DNA of 33,326 nt from Minwuia thermotolerans (GTDB taxonomy: Bacteria > Pseudomonadota > Alphaproteobacteria > Minwuiales > Minwuiaceae), in NCBI GenBank assembly GCA_021604565.1, contig BQJF01000048.1, positions 1 to 33,326 of the forward strand. Reading direction: 5' to 3'. Positions 7,220 to 15,115 of the stretch are shown here, piece after piece (the stretch's first letter is position 1; the number at the start of each line of letters is the position of its first letter). The position numbers were made by a program, and so were the translations under genes. A model generated the notes under the pieces. The model saw nothing but the letters and a program-made list of their open reading frames with translations, did not search any database and was not told the origin of the DNA.

Positions 7220-7993
7220 TCAGGTGGAGCCGTCGCCGCGCTTGGCCTTGAAGCGGCGCATGCCCTTCAGCCAGCGGTCGACGTCGAGGACCTTGCGTTT
7301 CATGTACTCGCGCACTTCCTCGTGCGGCAGGATCAGGAATTCTTCGCTGTCCATGGTGCGGATCACGCAGTCGGCCAGTTCCTCCGGTTCCATCATGCCA
7401 TCGACGGAGGCGACGGTGACCTGCCGTCCGGACGTCATGGCGGTGCGCACCGCCTGCGGCGCCAGCACCGAGACCCGGACACCGCGGTCGCCATAGTTGA
7501 TCGACAGCCACTCGGCGAAGGCCACGGCGCCGTGCTTGGTGACCGAGTAGGTGGAGGAATTGACGTGGGTCAGAAGGCCGGCCGCTGAAGCCGTATTGAC
7601 CAGATAGCCACCACCACGGACGGCCATCTTCTCTGCCACCGCGCGGGCGGCGTAGACGTGCGCCATGACGTGGATGTCCCAGTTCTGCTGCCAGTCCTGA
7701 TCGGAGGCATCCAGTCCACCCATGCGCGCGATACCGGCGTTCGAGACAAAGACGTCGATGTGGCCATAGGCCTTCTCCGCCGCAGCGACGAGTGCCTGGA
7801 TATCCGCCTCCTTCGCGACATTGGTGACAACGGCCAGCCCGCCGACTGATTCGGCGACCTGTTTCAGTGCGTCTTCCTGCAGGTCGGCGACGACGATGCC
7901 CTTCGCGCCCTCCGCATGGAATCGCTCCGCCAGTGCCTTGCCGATCCCGGATGCGCCGCCCGTGATGACGCAGATCTTCCCCTCGACACGCAT
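7220..7993 (-). CDS. SDR family oxidoreductase
   Basis: A 257-residue classical short-chain dehydrogenase: TGGASGIG at 11-18, an aspartate after the second strand (VVADLQ, D37) that suggests NAD(H) preference, S-N-A-G at 84-87, catalytic serine about 136 and Y-S-V-T-K at 149-153. The C-terminal part (after about 205) lacks the usual Y-V-T-G end and instead has a charged tail with V-R-E-Y-M-K-R-K and K-G-M-R-R-F, seen in a subset of alphaproteobacterial SDRs of unknown substrate. AGGGGAG precedes ATG 7993. It is divergent from choX with about 126 nt between them. Confidence 0.88.
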   Translation of the reverse strand: MRVEGKICVITGGASGIGKALAERFHAEGAKGIVVADLQEDALKQVAESVGGLAVVTNVAKEADIQALVAAAEKAYGHIDVFVSNAGIARMGGLDASDQDWQQNWDIHVMAHVYAARAVAEKMAVRGGGYLVNTASAAGLLTHVNSSTYSVTKHGAVAFAEWLSINYGDRGVRVSVLAPQAVRTAMTSGRQVTVASVDGMMEPEELADCVIRTMDSEEFLILPHEEVREYMKRKVLDVDRWLKGMRRFKAKRGDGST

Positions 7994-8119
7994 GATGCTT
8001 TCTCCCCTTGGTTGTTTGCGCCAAATCTAGCCGCTGAAGGCGGCTGTTGTCGTGGCATTCGTTCAATGCTTCCATGCGTGTCCGAACGAACCATCTGGAC
8101 AACAGGACGGGAGAGCACA

Positions 8120-9094
8120 ATGGGACACCACAGCAGCCTTCGGCGACATCTGAGGCACCTTGCCGGTATCGGGCTGGCGGCGGGTATGGCGACCCTGGTG
8201 GCCGGAAACGCCCATGCCGCCGATCCGGCGGCCTGCGAGACAGTCCGCTTCTCGGATGTTGGCTGGACCGACATCACCGCGACGACGGCGGCAACATCGG
8301 TAGTGCTCTCCGCGCTGGGTTACGAGCCGGATGTGAAGGTGCTGTCGGTTCCCGTCACCTATACCTCGCTGAAGAACGGCGATATCGACATCTTCCTGGG
8401 CAACTGGATGCCGACGATGGAAGCCGATATCGCCCCCTATCGGGAGGACGGCAGTGTCGAGACCGTGGGCGTCAATCTGGAGGGGGCCAAATACACCCTG
8501 GCCGTGACCCAGGGGGCCTATGACGCCGGGCTGAAGAGTTTTGCCGATATCGCGAAGTTCAGGGATCGTCTCGACGGCAAGATCTACGGCATCGAGCCGG
8601 GCAATGACGGCAACCGGCTGATCCTGGACATGATCGAGAAGGACGCCTTCGGCCTGAAGGGCTTCGAGGTCGTCGAGTCGTCGGAGCAGGGGATGCTGGC
8701 ACAGGTCAGCCGCGCCGCCCGCCGAGGCGAGGATGTGGTGTTCCTGGGCTGGGAGCCGCATCCGATGAATGCCAACCACGAGATGGCCTACCTGTCGGGC
8801 GGCGATGACTGGTTCGGACCGGATTACGGCGGTGCTACGGTCTATACCAACGTGCGTGCGGGCTATACCTCGGAGTGCCCGAACGTCGGCAAGCTGCTGG
8901 GCAACCTGAAGTTCAGCCTGGCCATGGAGAACGAGATCATGGGCGCGATCCTGAACGATGACGTGGAACCGAGGAAGGCGGCGACGGCCTGGCTGAAGGC
9001 GCATCCGGCAGTGCTGGGCAAATGGCTGGACGGCGTCACCACCCTGGACGGTGGCGATAGCATGGCCGCCGTGAAGGGTGAACTTGGCCTCTGA
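8120..9094 (+). CDS. choX: Choline ABC transporter substrate-binding protein ChoX
   Basis: A 324-residue periplasmic protein with a signal peptide ending near N-A-H-A-A-D (residue 34). The ligand site of Sinorhizobium ChoX can be followed residue by residue with a constant offset of six: W49, W96, Y125 and W211 for the aromatic box, plus D51 and N162 for the choline hydroxyl. This strongly supports choline or acetylcholine as ligand. GGGAGAG precedes ATG 8120; the frame is open upstream but that part is not coding-like. The permease (choW) and ATPase (choV) that normally follow are absent: the next gene is a glutathione transferase. The transporter partners must be elsewhere. Confidence 0.92.
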   Translation: MGHHSSLRRHLRHLAGIGLAAGMATLVAGNAHAADPAACETVRFSDVGWTDITATTAATSVVLSALGYEPDVKVLSVPVTYTSLKNGDIDIFLGNWMPTMEADIAPYREDGSVETVGVNLEGAKYTLAVTQGAYDAGLKSFADIAKFRDRLDGKIYGIEPGNDGNRLILDMIEKDAFGLKGFEVVESSEQGMLAQVSRAARRGEDVVFLGWEPHPMNANHEMAYLSGGDDWFGPDYGGATVYTNVRAGYTSECPNVGKLLGNLKFSLAMENEIMGAILNDDVEPRKAATAWLKAHPAVLGKWLDGVTTLDGGDSMAAVKGELGL

Positions 9095-9126
9095 TTGCTG
9101 CTGACCGAGATTTCTGCTGATGATGG

Positions 9127-9162
9127 CGCGCGTCGGCGCATGCTTCCGCTGGCGCGCGCCGC
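9127..9162. terminator. Stem-loop downstream of choX
   Basis: GGCGCGCG (9127-9134) and CGCGCGCC (9155-9162) are perfect 8-bp arms around a 20-nt loop that itself contains the palindrome GCGCATGC. It lies 33 nt after the choX stop and 32 nt before the GST start. There is no T-run, so it may be a transcript-end stabiliser or a Rho-dependent end. Confidence 0.45.
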
Positions 9163-9194
9163 ATCCTGTTTCTGATCCTGGGGAGGAATGATCC

Positions 9195-9824
9195 ATGCGT
9201 TTCTATGACTGTGGTACTGCACCAAGCCCGCGCCGCGCGCGCATCTTCATAGCGGAAAAGGGGCTGGATATCCCGACCACCGAGATTTCCATCGCCAAGG
9301 GCGAGCAACTCGGTGCCGATTTCCTGAAGGTCAATCCGCGGGCGACCGTGCCGGCGCTGGAGACCGATGACGGTGTCACCCTGACCGAGAACCTGGCGAT
9401 CGCCACCTATCTTGAGGAGGTCGGCGACGGCCCGAAACTGATGGGCACGACACCGGCGCAGAAGGCCGAGATCCTGCAATGGGCCGCCATCGCCGAAAGC
9501 CAGGGTGGTACGGCGGTGGCTGAAGCGCTGCGCAACGGCAACCCGCACATGAAGGGCCGCGCCCTTCCCGGTCCCGACAATTACGACCAGATCCCGGAAC
9601 TGGCGGAGCGTGGCGTCAAGCGCGCCGGGCGTTTTCTGGAAATGCTGGAGGAACGGCTGACCGGGCGTGAATGGATGGTGGGGGACAGCTTTTCCTATGC
9701 CGACATCACCACATTTGTCTTCGTCGACTTCGCCCGCATCATCAAGGTCCGCGTCGATGAGACCAAGCCTGCCCTGAATGTCTGGTACACGAAGATGATG
9801 GAACGACCGAGCGCCTCTCTCTGA
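9195..9824 (+). CDS. Glutathione S-transferase family protein
   Basis: A 209-residue protein with the two-domain GST layout. The thioredoxin-like N-terminal domain (about 1-78) has S-P-R-R-A-R near the usual active-site position, the cis-proline motif A-T-V-P-A-L (around 51-56) and the glutathione-binding L-T-E-N-L-A-I-A-T-Y-L (62-72). The C-terminal helical domain has the N-capping motif S-Y-A-D-I-T (around 166). It resembles the unclassified alphaproteobacterial GSTs. Substrate unknown. GGGGAGGA lies upstream of ATG 9195. Convergent with the Fe-S protein gene, 15 nt apart. Confidence 0.88.
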   Translation: MRFYDCGTAPSPRRARIFIAEKGLDIPTTEISIAKGEQLGADFLKVNPRATVPALETDDGVTLTENLAIATYLEEVGDGPKLMGTTPAQKAEILQWAAIAESQGGTAVAEALRNGNPHMKGRALPGPDNYDQIPELAERGVKRAGRFLEMLEERLTGREWMVGDSFSYADITTFVFVDFARIIKVRVDETKPALNVWYTKMMERPSASL

Positions 9825-9839
9825 GGTCGCGCCTGTGCT

Positions 9840-10820
9840 CTATTTCAACCGCCGCAGCATCTTCTGCAGCAGTTTCGGGCCGACTTCGGGGCGGCTCCAG
9901 GGGCAGACGGCGATGCAGATGCCGCAGCCGTAGGTCTGGTTGAAGTAGGGCACGCAGCGGTCGAAATCGACGTACCACTTCTCGACGCCGCGCACCGTCT
10001 GCTTGTGGTCCGCAATGGCGTCTGGCGGGCAGGCACGGCTGCACACCTGGCAGTTCTCGCAGAAGCCGTCGGCACCGAAGGCGTCAGGTGTGTCAACTTC
10101 CAGCGGCATGTCGGTCAGCACGGCTGCCAGCCGGAAGGAAGAGCCGAAGCGGCGGTGGATGATCGACCCGTGCTTGCCCAGCTCGCCGAGACCCGCCGCG
10201 ATGGCTGCCGGGACCATGACCAGCGGACCGCCTACCGGGCCGCCATGGGGAATGGCCTGAAAGCCGTGCTGCCTGATCCAGTCCGCGACGGCACGGGCGG
10301 CGCGGGTGCCGCGATTGTACTGGCGCATCACCTCCACGACCGACGGCGGGTACGGCGCGGCGGCCAGCTCCGCGTGATCCATTTGGACCAGCACGATGAT
10401 GACGTTGGGCAGATCGACCGTGTGCCCTTCATAGATCCATTCCGGCTGCATGCGGGCGATGCCGACGTCGTCCGCTTCTGCGCTCAGGGCATATGCCTTC
10501 ACCTGCGTGGTGAACCCGGCGGCAGTGCCTTCGGCCCTGTGTTCGGCGACGGGTGCCCGTTCCTCGTTGCCGCGGCCGCCGAGACCGTGCCGCATCTCCA
10601 TGATCTCCGGCACGTCACGGCGGGTCTTCTCCAGCATCCAGTTCTGCAGTTGGCCGTGGGCCAGGCTGCGCGGATCCTGCCAGTAGATCGGGGAAGGGGG
10701 GCGTACCTGTGCCTCACCCAGCCCGTTGATGGTATTGCCGGAGATCTCGGGGAACAGCGAAAGCTGCTCCGGGTCGATGGTGGCGTCCAGCACCCGCCCA
10801 TCGAAGGCGTGGCCGGTCAT
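9840..10820 (-). CDS. Reductive-dehalogenase-like double 4Fe-4S protein
   Basis: A 326-residue protein with two complete 4Fe-4S cluster motifs near the C-terminus: C254, C257, C260, C264 (F-C-E-N-C-Q-V-C-S-R-A-C-P-P-D-A-I) and C289, C299, C302, C306 (Y-G-C-G-I-C-I-A-V-C-P-W). Upstream, A-A-G-L-G-E-L-G (208-215), I-I-H-R-R-F-G (220-226) and L-T-D-M-P-L (235-240) match the corobamide-binding core of RdhA reductive dehalogenases. There is no Tat signal peptide, so it is cytoplasmic. The related queuosine enzyme QueG has a different cluster spacing and C-terminal repeats, and fits less well. ATG 10820 overlaps the aminotransferase stop by four bases (ATGA), so both are made together. Substrate unknown; dehalogenation is not proven by homology alone. 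Confidence 0.75.
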   Translation of the reverse strand: MTGHAFDGRVLDATIDPEQLSLFPEISGNTINGLGEAQVRPPSPIYWQDPRSLAHGQLQNWMLEKTRRDVPEIMEMRHGLGGRGNEERAPVAEHRAEGTAAGFTTQVKAYALSAEADDVGIARMQPEWIYEGHTVDLPNVIIVLVQMDHAELAAAPYPPSVVEVMRQYNRGTRAARAVADWIRQHGFQAIPHGGPVGGPLVMVPAAIAAGLGELGKHGSIIHRRFGSSFRLAAVLTDMPLEVDTPDAFGADGFCENCQVCSRACPPDAIADHKQTVRGVEKWYVDFDRCVPYFNQTYGCGICIAVCPWSRPEVGPKLLQKMLRRLK

Positions 10821-11959
10821 TTCAGCCAGTCCTTCAGCCGCTCCGCCGCCTCCGCCATGTCCCCGGTGGTTCCGGCGAAGGAAAAGCGGACATACTGGTG
10901 CCCGCGCGCCGGATCGAAGTCAATGCCCGGTGTGGCCGCGATCCCGGTTTCCGCCAGCATCCGCTTGCAGAAGGTGACCGAGTCGTTCGTGTGACGGCTG
11001 ACGTTGGCGTAGATGTAGAAGGCACCATCCGCCGGGGCGAGTTCGTCCAGTCCCGCCTTCGGCAGTTCGCGCAGCAGCAGGTCGCGATTCTGGCGATATC
11101 TTGCCATGTTCGCCTCCACCTCGTCGTGGCAGTCGAAGGCGGCGATGGCGGCATGCTGCGACAGGGCCGGGGGCGAGATGAAATGGTTCTGCGCCAGGCA
11201 CTCCACGGACCGGTGCAGGTCCTCCGGCACCACCATCCAGCCGAGCCGCCAGCCGGTCATGGAGAAGTACTTCGAGAAGCTGTTGATGATGATGACCCGG
11301 TCGCTCAGCGCCGCCGCCGTCACGGCGGGGCCGTGATAGGTGATGCCGTGATAGATCTCGTCCACGATCAGCCGCATGTTGCGCTGATCGCAATAGCTGA
11401 TCAGGCCGCGCAGCGCTTCGGTGTCCAGCATTGTGCCGGTCGGGTTGGCCGGCGTGGCCACCAGCAGGGCATCCAGCGGGCCCTCTAACTGGTCGAGCAG
11501 TTCGGGTGTCGGCTGGAACCGTGTCGCGGGTCCTGTCGGCACACCCACGGCCTCGATATCCAGCGAGGTCAGGATGTTGCGATAGGCCGGATAGCCCGGT
11601 TCCGCCAGAGCGATGCGGTCGCCCGCGTCCATGGAGGCAAGGAACGACAGCAGGAAAGCGCCCGATGACCCCGTGGTGACGGCGATCCGCTCCGCCGGAA
11701 TCCGGACCCCGTAGTAGTCGCGATAATGGCGCGCGATGCGGGCACGCAGTTCCGGGATGCCCAGCGCATCCGTATATCCGAGACGCTGCCCCTCGGCCGC
11801 CGCGATGGCCGCCTTCAGCACGCCGGAGGGTGCGGGGGTGGAGGGTTGCCCGACCTCCAGATGCAGCACGGGCTTGCCCTCCGCCTCCCGCTGCGCCGCC
11901 GCCTTCATGACTTCCATCACGTAGAATGGCGGAACGGCACCGCGTTTGGACACTTTCAT
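10817..11959 (-). CDS. Class I/II pyridoxal-phosphate aminotransferase
   Basis: A 380-residue fold type I aminotransferase. Visible are P-A-N-P-T-G-T (around 163-169), the cofactor aspartate in V-D-E-I-Y-H-G, and the Schiff-base lysine in S-F-S-K-Y-F-S-M-T-G-W-R-L-G-W (around 228-242), plus the C-terminal arginine in V-R-F-S-F-A-G (around 363). It belongs to the aspartate/tyrosine/aromatic aminotransferase group; the amino acid cannot be named from sequence. AAGGA precedes ATG 11959. It is the first gene of a coupled pair with the reductive-dehalogenase-like protein, and divergent from the M48 protease gene. Confidence 0.9.
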   Translation of the reverse strand: MKVSKRGAVPPFYVMEVMKAAAQREAEGKPVLHLEVGQPSTPAPSGVLKAAIAAAEGQRLGYTDALGIPELRARIARHYRDYYGVRIPAERIAVTTGSSGAFLLSFLASMDAGDRIALAEPGYPAYRNILTSLDIEAVGVPTGPATRFQPTPELLDQLEGPLDALLVATPANPTGTMLDTEALRGLISYCDQRNMRLIVDEIYHGITYHGPAVTAAALSDRVIIINSFSKYFSMTGWRLGWMVVPEDLHRSVECLAQNHFISPPALSQHAAIAAFDCHDEVEANMARYRQNRDLLLRELPKAGLDELAPADGAFYIYANVSRHTNDSVTFCKRMLAETGIAATPGIDFDPARGHQYVRFSFAGTTGDMAEAAERLKDWLK

Positions 11960-12021
11960 GCCATCTTTTCCTTCAATATCATCTGCAGCCCGACAAACCT
12001 GTCCCGAGGAGTACCGCAGAG

Positions 12022-13422
12022 GTGCGACGCCTGAACTGCCTGCAGTCGCTGAAACGCGGCCGGGGCCTGCGTGGACAGATTGCCAGTATCTGTTCGGCGC
12101 TGGTCCTGATGCTGCTCTTCACCCTGCCGACCCATGCCCAGAACCGCTCCCTCAATCTGGTGCGGGACGCGGAAATAGAGCATATCCTGGCACTCTACGC
12201 CAAGCCGTTGTTCCAGGCCGCAAATCTGGACCCGCGGGTGGCGCGCACCTATCTGGTCAACGATCCTTCGCTGAACGCCTTCGTCGCCGGGGGGCAGCGG
12301 ATCTTCGTCTTCACCGGACTGATCCTCAAGACCGAACTGCCGCGCCAGCTCGTCGGCGTTCTGGCGCATGAAACCGGCCATATCCGTGGCGGCCACCTGT
12401 CCCGCACGGCGGAGGCGCTGGCCAATGCCCAGACCCTGTCGATCATCGCGGCACTGCTGGGCGGAATCGCGGCGGCCGCTTCCGGCAACGGTCGCGCAGC
12501 GGGCGGGCTGATCGCGGGCGGGTCCAGTGCGGGGACGGGCCTGTTCCTCGCCTATTCCCGCAACCAGGAATCCGCCGCTGACCAGGCCGCCGTCGATCTG
12601 ATGGAGCGGGCAGGGTGGTCACCGAAAGGCATCGTCGAGTTCCTGACTGTGCTGGACCAGCAATCCTTTCTGGTCGGCGACCGGGGCGGCAACAGCTACC
12701 TGCGCACCCATCCGGTCAGTTTCGAGCGTATCGAGGCACTGGAGAACCGGGTCTCCAAGTCGCCGCTGGCAGACCGTCAGGACCCGCCGGACATGGTGCG
12801 GGCGCACGAACTGATGCGGGCCAAGCTTGCCGGATTCGTGCGGGAGCCGCGGGACATCATGCGAGACTATCCGCCGGAGGATACCTCCGATGTGGCGCGC
12901 TATGCCCGCTCGGTCGCGTTCATGCGGCTTGCCCGGACGGACGAGGCCCTGACCGAGATCGATGCGCTGATCGCGGCCCATCCCGACAATGACTATTTCG
13001 TCGAACTGCGCGGGCAGATCCTGCTGGAGGGAGGGCGCGTGGCCGAGTCACTGGCACCGCTGCGCCAGGCGGCGGAGCGTATCCAGCATGCTGCCGTCTC
13101 GACGATGCTGGCGCAGGCCCTGATCGCGACCGGCACGCCCGAGACGGACATGGAGGCGCAGGCCCTGCTGGAGGAAGTCGTCCGGTTCGAGAACGACAAC
13201 GCCCAGGCCTGGAGCCAGCTTGCCATTGTCTATGGCAGGTTGGGCAATCGGGGCATGTCCCTGCTGGCCGGTGCGGAGCAGTATTTCCACACCGGACAGC
13301 TCGATTTCGCGGAGGAGCAGGTTGTGCGTGCGCTCGGCATGCTGCCCAAGGGATCGCCTGACTATTACCGGGCGCTGGATATCCAGAACGCCATCACCAC
13401 CATCAAGCGGCGGGGACGCTGA
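12022..13422 (+). CDS. M48 family metalloprotease with TPR domain (BepA-like)
   Basis: A 466-residue periplasmic protein from GTG 12022. A signal peptide of about 40 residues ends at T-H-A-Q. The zinc site is H-E-T-G-H (H116, E117, H120) with the third ligand E183 in N-Q-E-S-A-A-D. A glycine/alanine-rich hydrophobic hairpin (about 138-175) follows the active site, as in BepA/YfgC and Oma1-like proteins. The C-terminal 180 residues are tetratricopeptide-like helices. Known role of BepA: quality control and assembly of outer membrane proteins such as LptD. The start is uncertain: GAGGAG lies 10 nt upstream of the GTG, and the frame is open upstream to 11926 but would overlap the divergent aminotransferase. 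Confidence 0.88.
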   Translation: MRRLNCLQSLKRGRGLRGQIASICSALVLMLLFTLPTHAQNRSLNLVRDAEIEHILALYAKPLFQAANLDPRVARTYLVNDPSLNAFVAGGQRIFVFTGLILKTELPRQLVGVLAHETGHIRGGHLSRTAEALANAQTLSIIAALLGGIAAAASGNGRAAGGLIAGGSSAGTGLFLAYSRNQESAADQAAVDLMERAGWSPKGIVEFLTVLDQQSFLVGDRGGNSYLRTHPVSFERIEALENRVSKSPLADRQDPPDMVRAHELMRAKLAGFVREPRDIMRDYPPEDTSDVARYARSVAFMRLARTDEALTEIDALIAAHPDNDYFVELRGQILLEGGRVAESLAPLRQAAERIQHAAVSTMLAQALIATGTPETDMEAQALLEEVVRFENDNAQAWSQLAIVYGRLGNRGMSLLAGAEQYFHTGQLDFAEEQVVRALGMLPKGSPDYYRALDIQNAITTIKRRGR

Positions 13423-13436
13423 CGACAACTGTCAGC
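13418..13436 (+). terminator. Stem-loop over the stop codon of the M48 protease gene
   Basis: GCTGAC (13418-13423) and GTCAGC (13431-13436) form a perfect 6-bp stem with a 7-nt loop, followed by AATTTC. The stop TGA (13420-13422) lies within the left arm. Weak as a terminator, since the T-run is poor, but placed where the transcript should end. Confidence 0.4.
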
Positions 13437-13526
13437 AATTTCACACGGATGTGGCTTGCGGTCCGGGTGTCGCGCAGGCAGAAGGGTCCGCATGAGAAGC
13501 GGCCCATTCAATCGGGAGTCTGTCCT

Positions 13527-14276
13527 TTGATCAGAACCATGCTCGCCCTTGCCCTCGCGCTGCTGCTTGTCTTGCCCGTGCAGGCAGAGGAGGCGAAACC
13601 GGACGACCAGGCCAAGAGCGAACAGGTCAGGATCGAACAGATCGTCCGTGATTACCTGATGCGCCATCCGGAAGTGATCGTCGAGGCCCTGGAGGAGATG
13701 CAGCGCCGTGCCGAAGTGGCGGAGCGCGAGCGCACCAGCGCCATGATCGCCGCACACATGACCCAGCTCGACGATCCGACCGGGCGCTTCGTGGCGGGCA
13801 ACCCCGATGGTGACGTGACGGTGGTGGAGTTCTTCGACTACCGCTGCGGCTACTGCAAGCGTGCTTTCCCGTCGCTGATGGAGGCCATTCACAAGGACGG
13901 CAACGTCCGGCTGGTGTTCAAGGAGTTCCCGATCCTGGGCGAGGACTCCGTCCTTGCCGCCCGCGGGGCGCTGGCTGCCGCGAAGCAGGACCGCTACTAC
14001 GACATGCATGTCGCGCTGATGCAGGAACGCGGCAGCTACACGGAAGACAGGATCCTCGCCGTCGCGCGTGATCTCGGACTGGATGCCGCGACCCTGAAGG
14101 CCGACATGCAAAGCCCGGAAGTCGATGCCGCGATCAGCCGGAACTACACACTGGCACGCACGCTGAAGATCACCGGCACCCCCGGCTTCATCATTGGTGA
14201 TCAGGTCGTTCCCGGTGCGATCAGCACGGAGCAGATGCTGTCGCTGATCGCAAAGGCCCGCGACGCCAGGGGCTGA
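13527..14276 (+). CDS. DsbA family thiol:disulfide oxidoreductase
   Basis: A 249-residue periplasmic protein from TTG 13527. A signal peptide (about 1-20, M-L-A-L-A-L-A-L-L-L-V-L-P-V-Q-A) is followed by an alpha-helical dimerisation-like segment (about 25-80), then a thioredoxin-fold domain with active site C107-G-Y-C110 after E-F-F-D-Y-R and the cis-proline motif G-T-P-G-F-I-I. The layout matches the Com1/ScsC-like DsbA proteins, where an N-terminal helical region makes oligomers and isomerase activity is possible. GGGAG lies 8 nt before the TTG, whereas the ATG at 13539 is 20 nt away, so TTG is preferred. It follows the M48 protease gene and may work in the same envelope protein-folding context. 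Confidence 0.88.
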   Translation: MIRTMLALALALLLVLPVQAEEAKPDDQAKSEQVRIEQIVRDYLMRHPEVIVEALEEMQRRAEVAERERTSAMIAAHMTQLDDPTGRFVAGNPDGDVTVVEFFDYRCGYCKRAFPSLMEAIHKDGNVRLVFKEFPILGEDSVLAARGALAAAKQDRYYDMHVALMQERGSYTEDRILAVARDLGLDAATLKADMQSPEVDAAISRNYTLARTLKITGTPGFIIGDQVVPGAISTEQMLSLIAKARDARG

Positions 14277-14305
14277 TCACGACCGTATCGAAGTCGGCGC
14301 AACTC

Positions 14306-14448
14306 TCCTTCCCCCTCGACGGGGGAAGGCCGGGATGGGGGTGAGTCGGCGAAGCCGAACTGCGGTTGCATCATTATGCAGTAGCCTGCGGCTCCACCCC
14401 CCTTCGACCGCTGCGCGGCCACTTCCCCAGCAAGGGGGGCAGCAAGGA
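14306..14448. repeat. Composite palindromic intergenic repeat
   Basis: The gap between two convergent genes is filled by nested inverted repeats: CCTTCCCCC/GGGGGAAGG (14307-14329, 9-bp stem, 5-nt loop), TCGGC/GCCGA, TGCAT/ATGCA, CCGC/GCGG and CCCC/GGGG. Outer arms TCCTT (start) and AAGGA (end) could close the whole element, and GGGGGTG pairs with CACCCCC inside it. This structure resembles dispersed intergenic elements of alphaproteobacterial genomes. Only one copy is in the window. It may also end transcription of the dsbA-like gene and of maiA from both sides. Confidence 0.6.
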
Positions 14449-14476
14449 CATAATCCTGTTCGGAAATCTCTGACCC

Positions 14477-15115
14477 TTATGCCGCGTCGGGCTGCTTCAT
14501 CGGATGGGCGTCGGCGAAGGCGGGCAGTTCGTTGCAGGCAGCGTCGATGCGGACCAGAGTGGGGTAGGCGCTGAGGTCAAGGTCGAAGCGCCGGGCGAAG
14601 AATATCTGCGGCACCAGACAGGCATCGGCGATGCCCGGTGCTTCCCCGTGACAGAACGTGCCCGTTCCTTTCTCCATCGACAAACGCGCCTCCAGCGCGG
14701 CGAGCCCGTCGTGGACCCAGTGGGCGATCCATGCGGCGCGGCCTGCCTTGCCGCCACCGACCTCATGCTCGACGTGGTTCAGGACCCGCAGGTTGCCGAG
14801 CGGGTGAATGTCGGCAGAGATCGCCAGTGCGATTCCCAGCACCCGCGCGCTCCCGGCGGCGTCTGACGGCACCATCGGCGGCTCCGGGTGCAATGCATCC
14901 AGGTAGTCGATGATCGCCAGTGACTGGAAGATGCGGTTGCCGTCATGCTCCAGTACCGGAACCAGGCCGGAAGGGCTGATGTCCCGAAAGGACTCCGCGC
15001 GCTGCTCTCCCTTGAACAGATTGACGAAGATCCGCTCCGCCTCCACGCCCTTCAGGTTCATGACGATGCGCACGCGGTAGGCCGCGGACGAACGGAAATA
15101 ATCGTAGAATTTCAC
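14477..15115 (-). CDS. maiA: Maleylacetoacetate isomerase (zeta-class GST)
   Basis: A 212-residue zeta-class glutathione transferase. The diagnostic active-site stretch S-S-A-A-Y-R-V-R-I at 9-17 is close to the family's S-S-C-S-Y/W-R-V-R-I; the cysteine of that motif is alanine here. G-L-V-P-V-L (cis-proline) and Q-S-L-A-I-I-D-Y-L (glutathione binding) follow, and the C-terminal domain has A-D-I-H-P-L-x-N-L-R-V-L, a zeta-class signature. The usual role is isomerising maleylacetoacetate to fumarylacetoacetate in tyrosine breakdown. It starts at GTG 15115, overlapping the di-heme cytochrome stop as GTGA, so it is the last gene of the quinoprotein operon, an unexpected place for this enzyme. Confidence 0.88.
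   Translation of the reverse strand: MKFYDYFRSSAAYRVRIVMNLKGVEAERIFVNLFKGEQRAESFRDISPSGLVPVLEHDGNRIFQSLAIIDYLDALHPEPPMVPSDAAGSARVLGIALAISADIHPLGNLRVLNHVEHEVGGGKAGRAAWIAHWVHDGLAALEARLSMEKGTGTFCHGEAPGIADACLVPQIFFARRFDLDLSAYPTLVRIDAACNELPAFADAHPMKQPDAA

Noticed and set aside
9840..10820. Epoxyqueuosine reductase QueG
   Set aside because: Cluster spacing and the A-G-L-G-E/T-D-M-P-L core fit RdhA-like proteins better, and the C-terminal region expected in QueG is missing.
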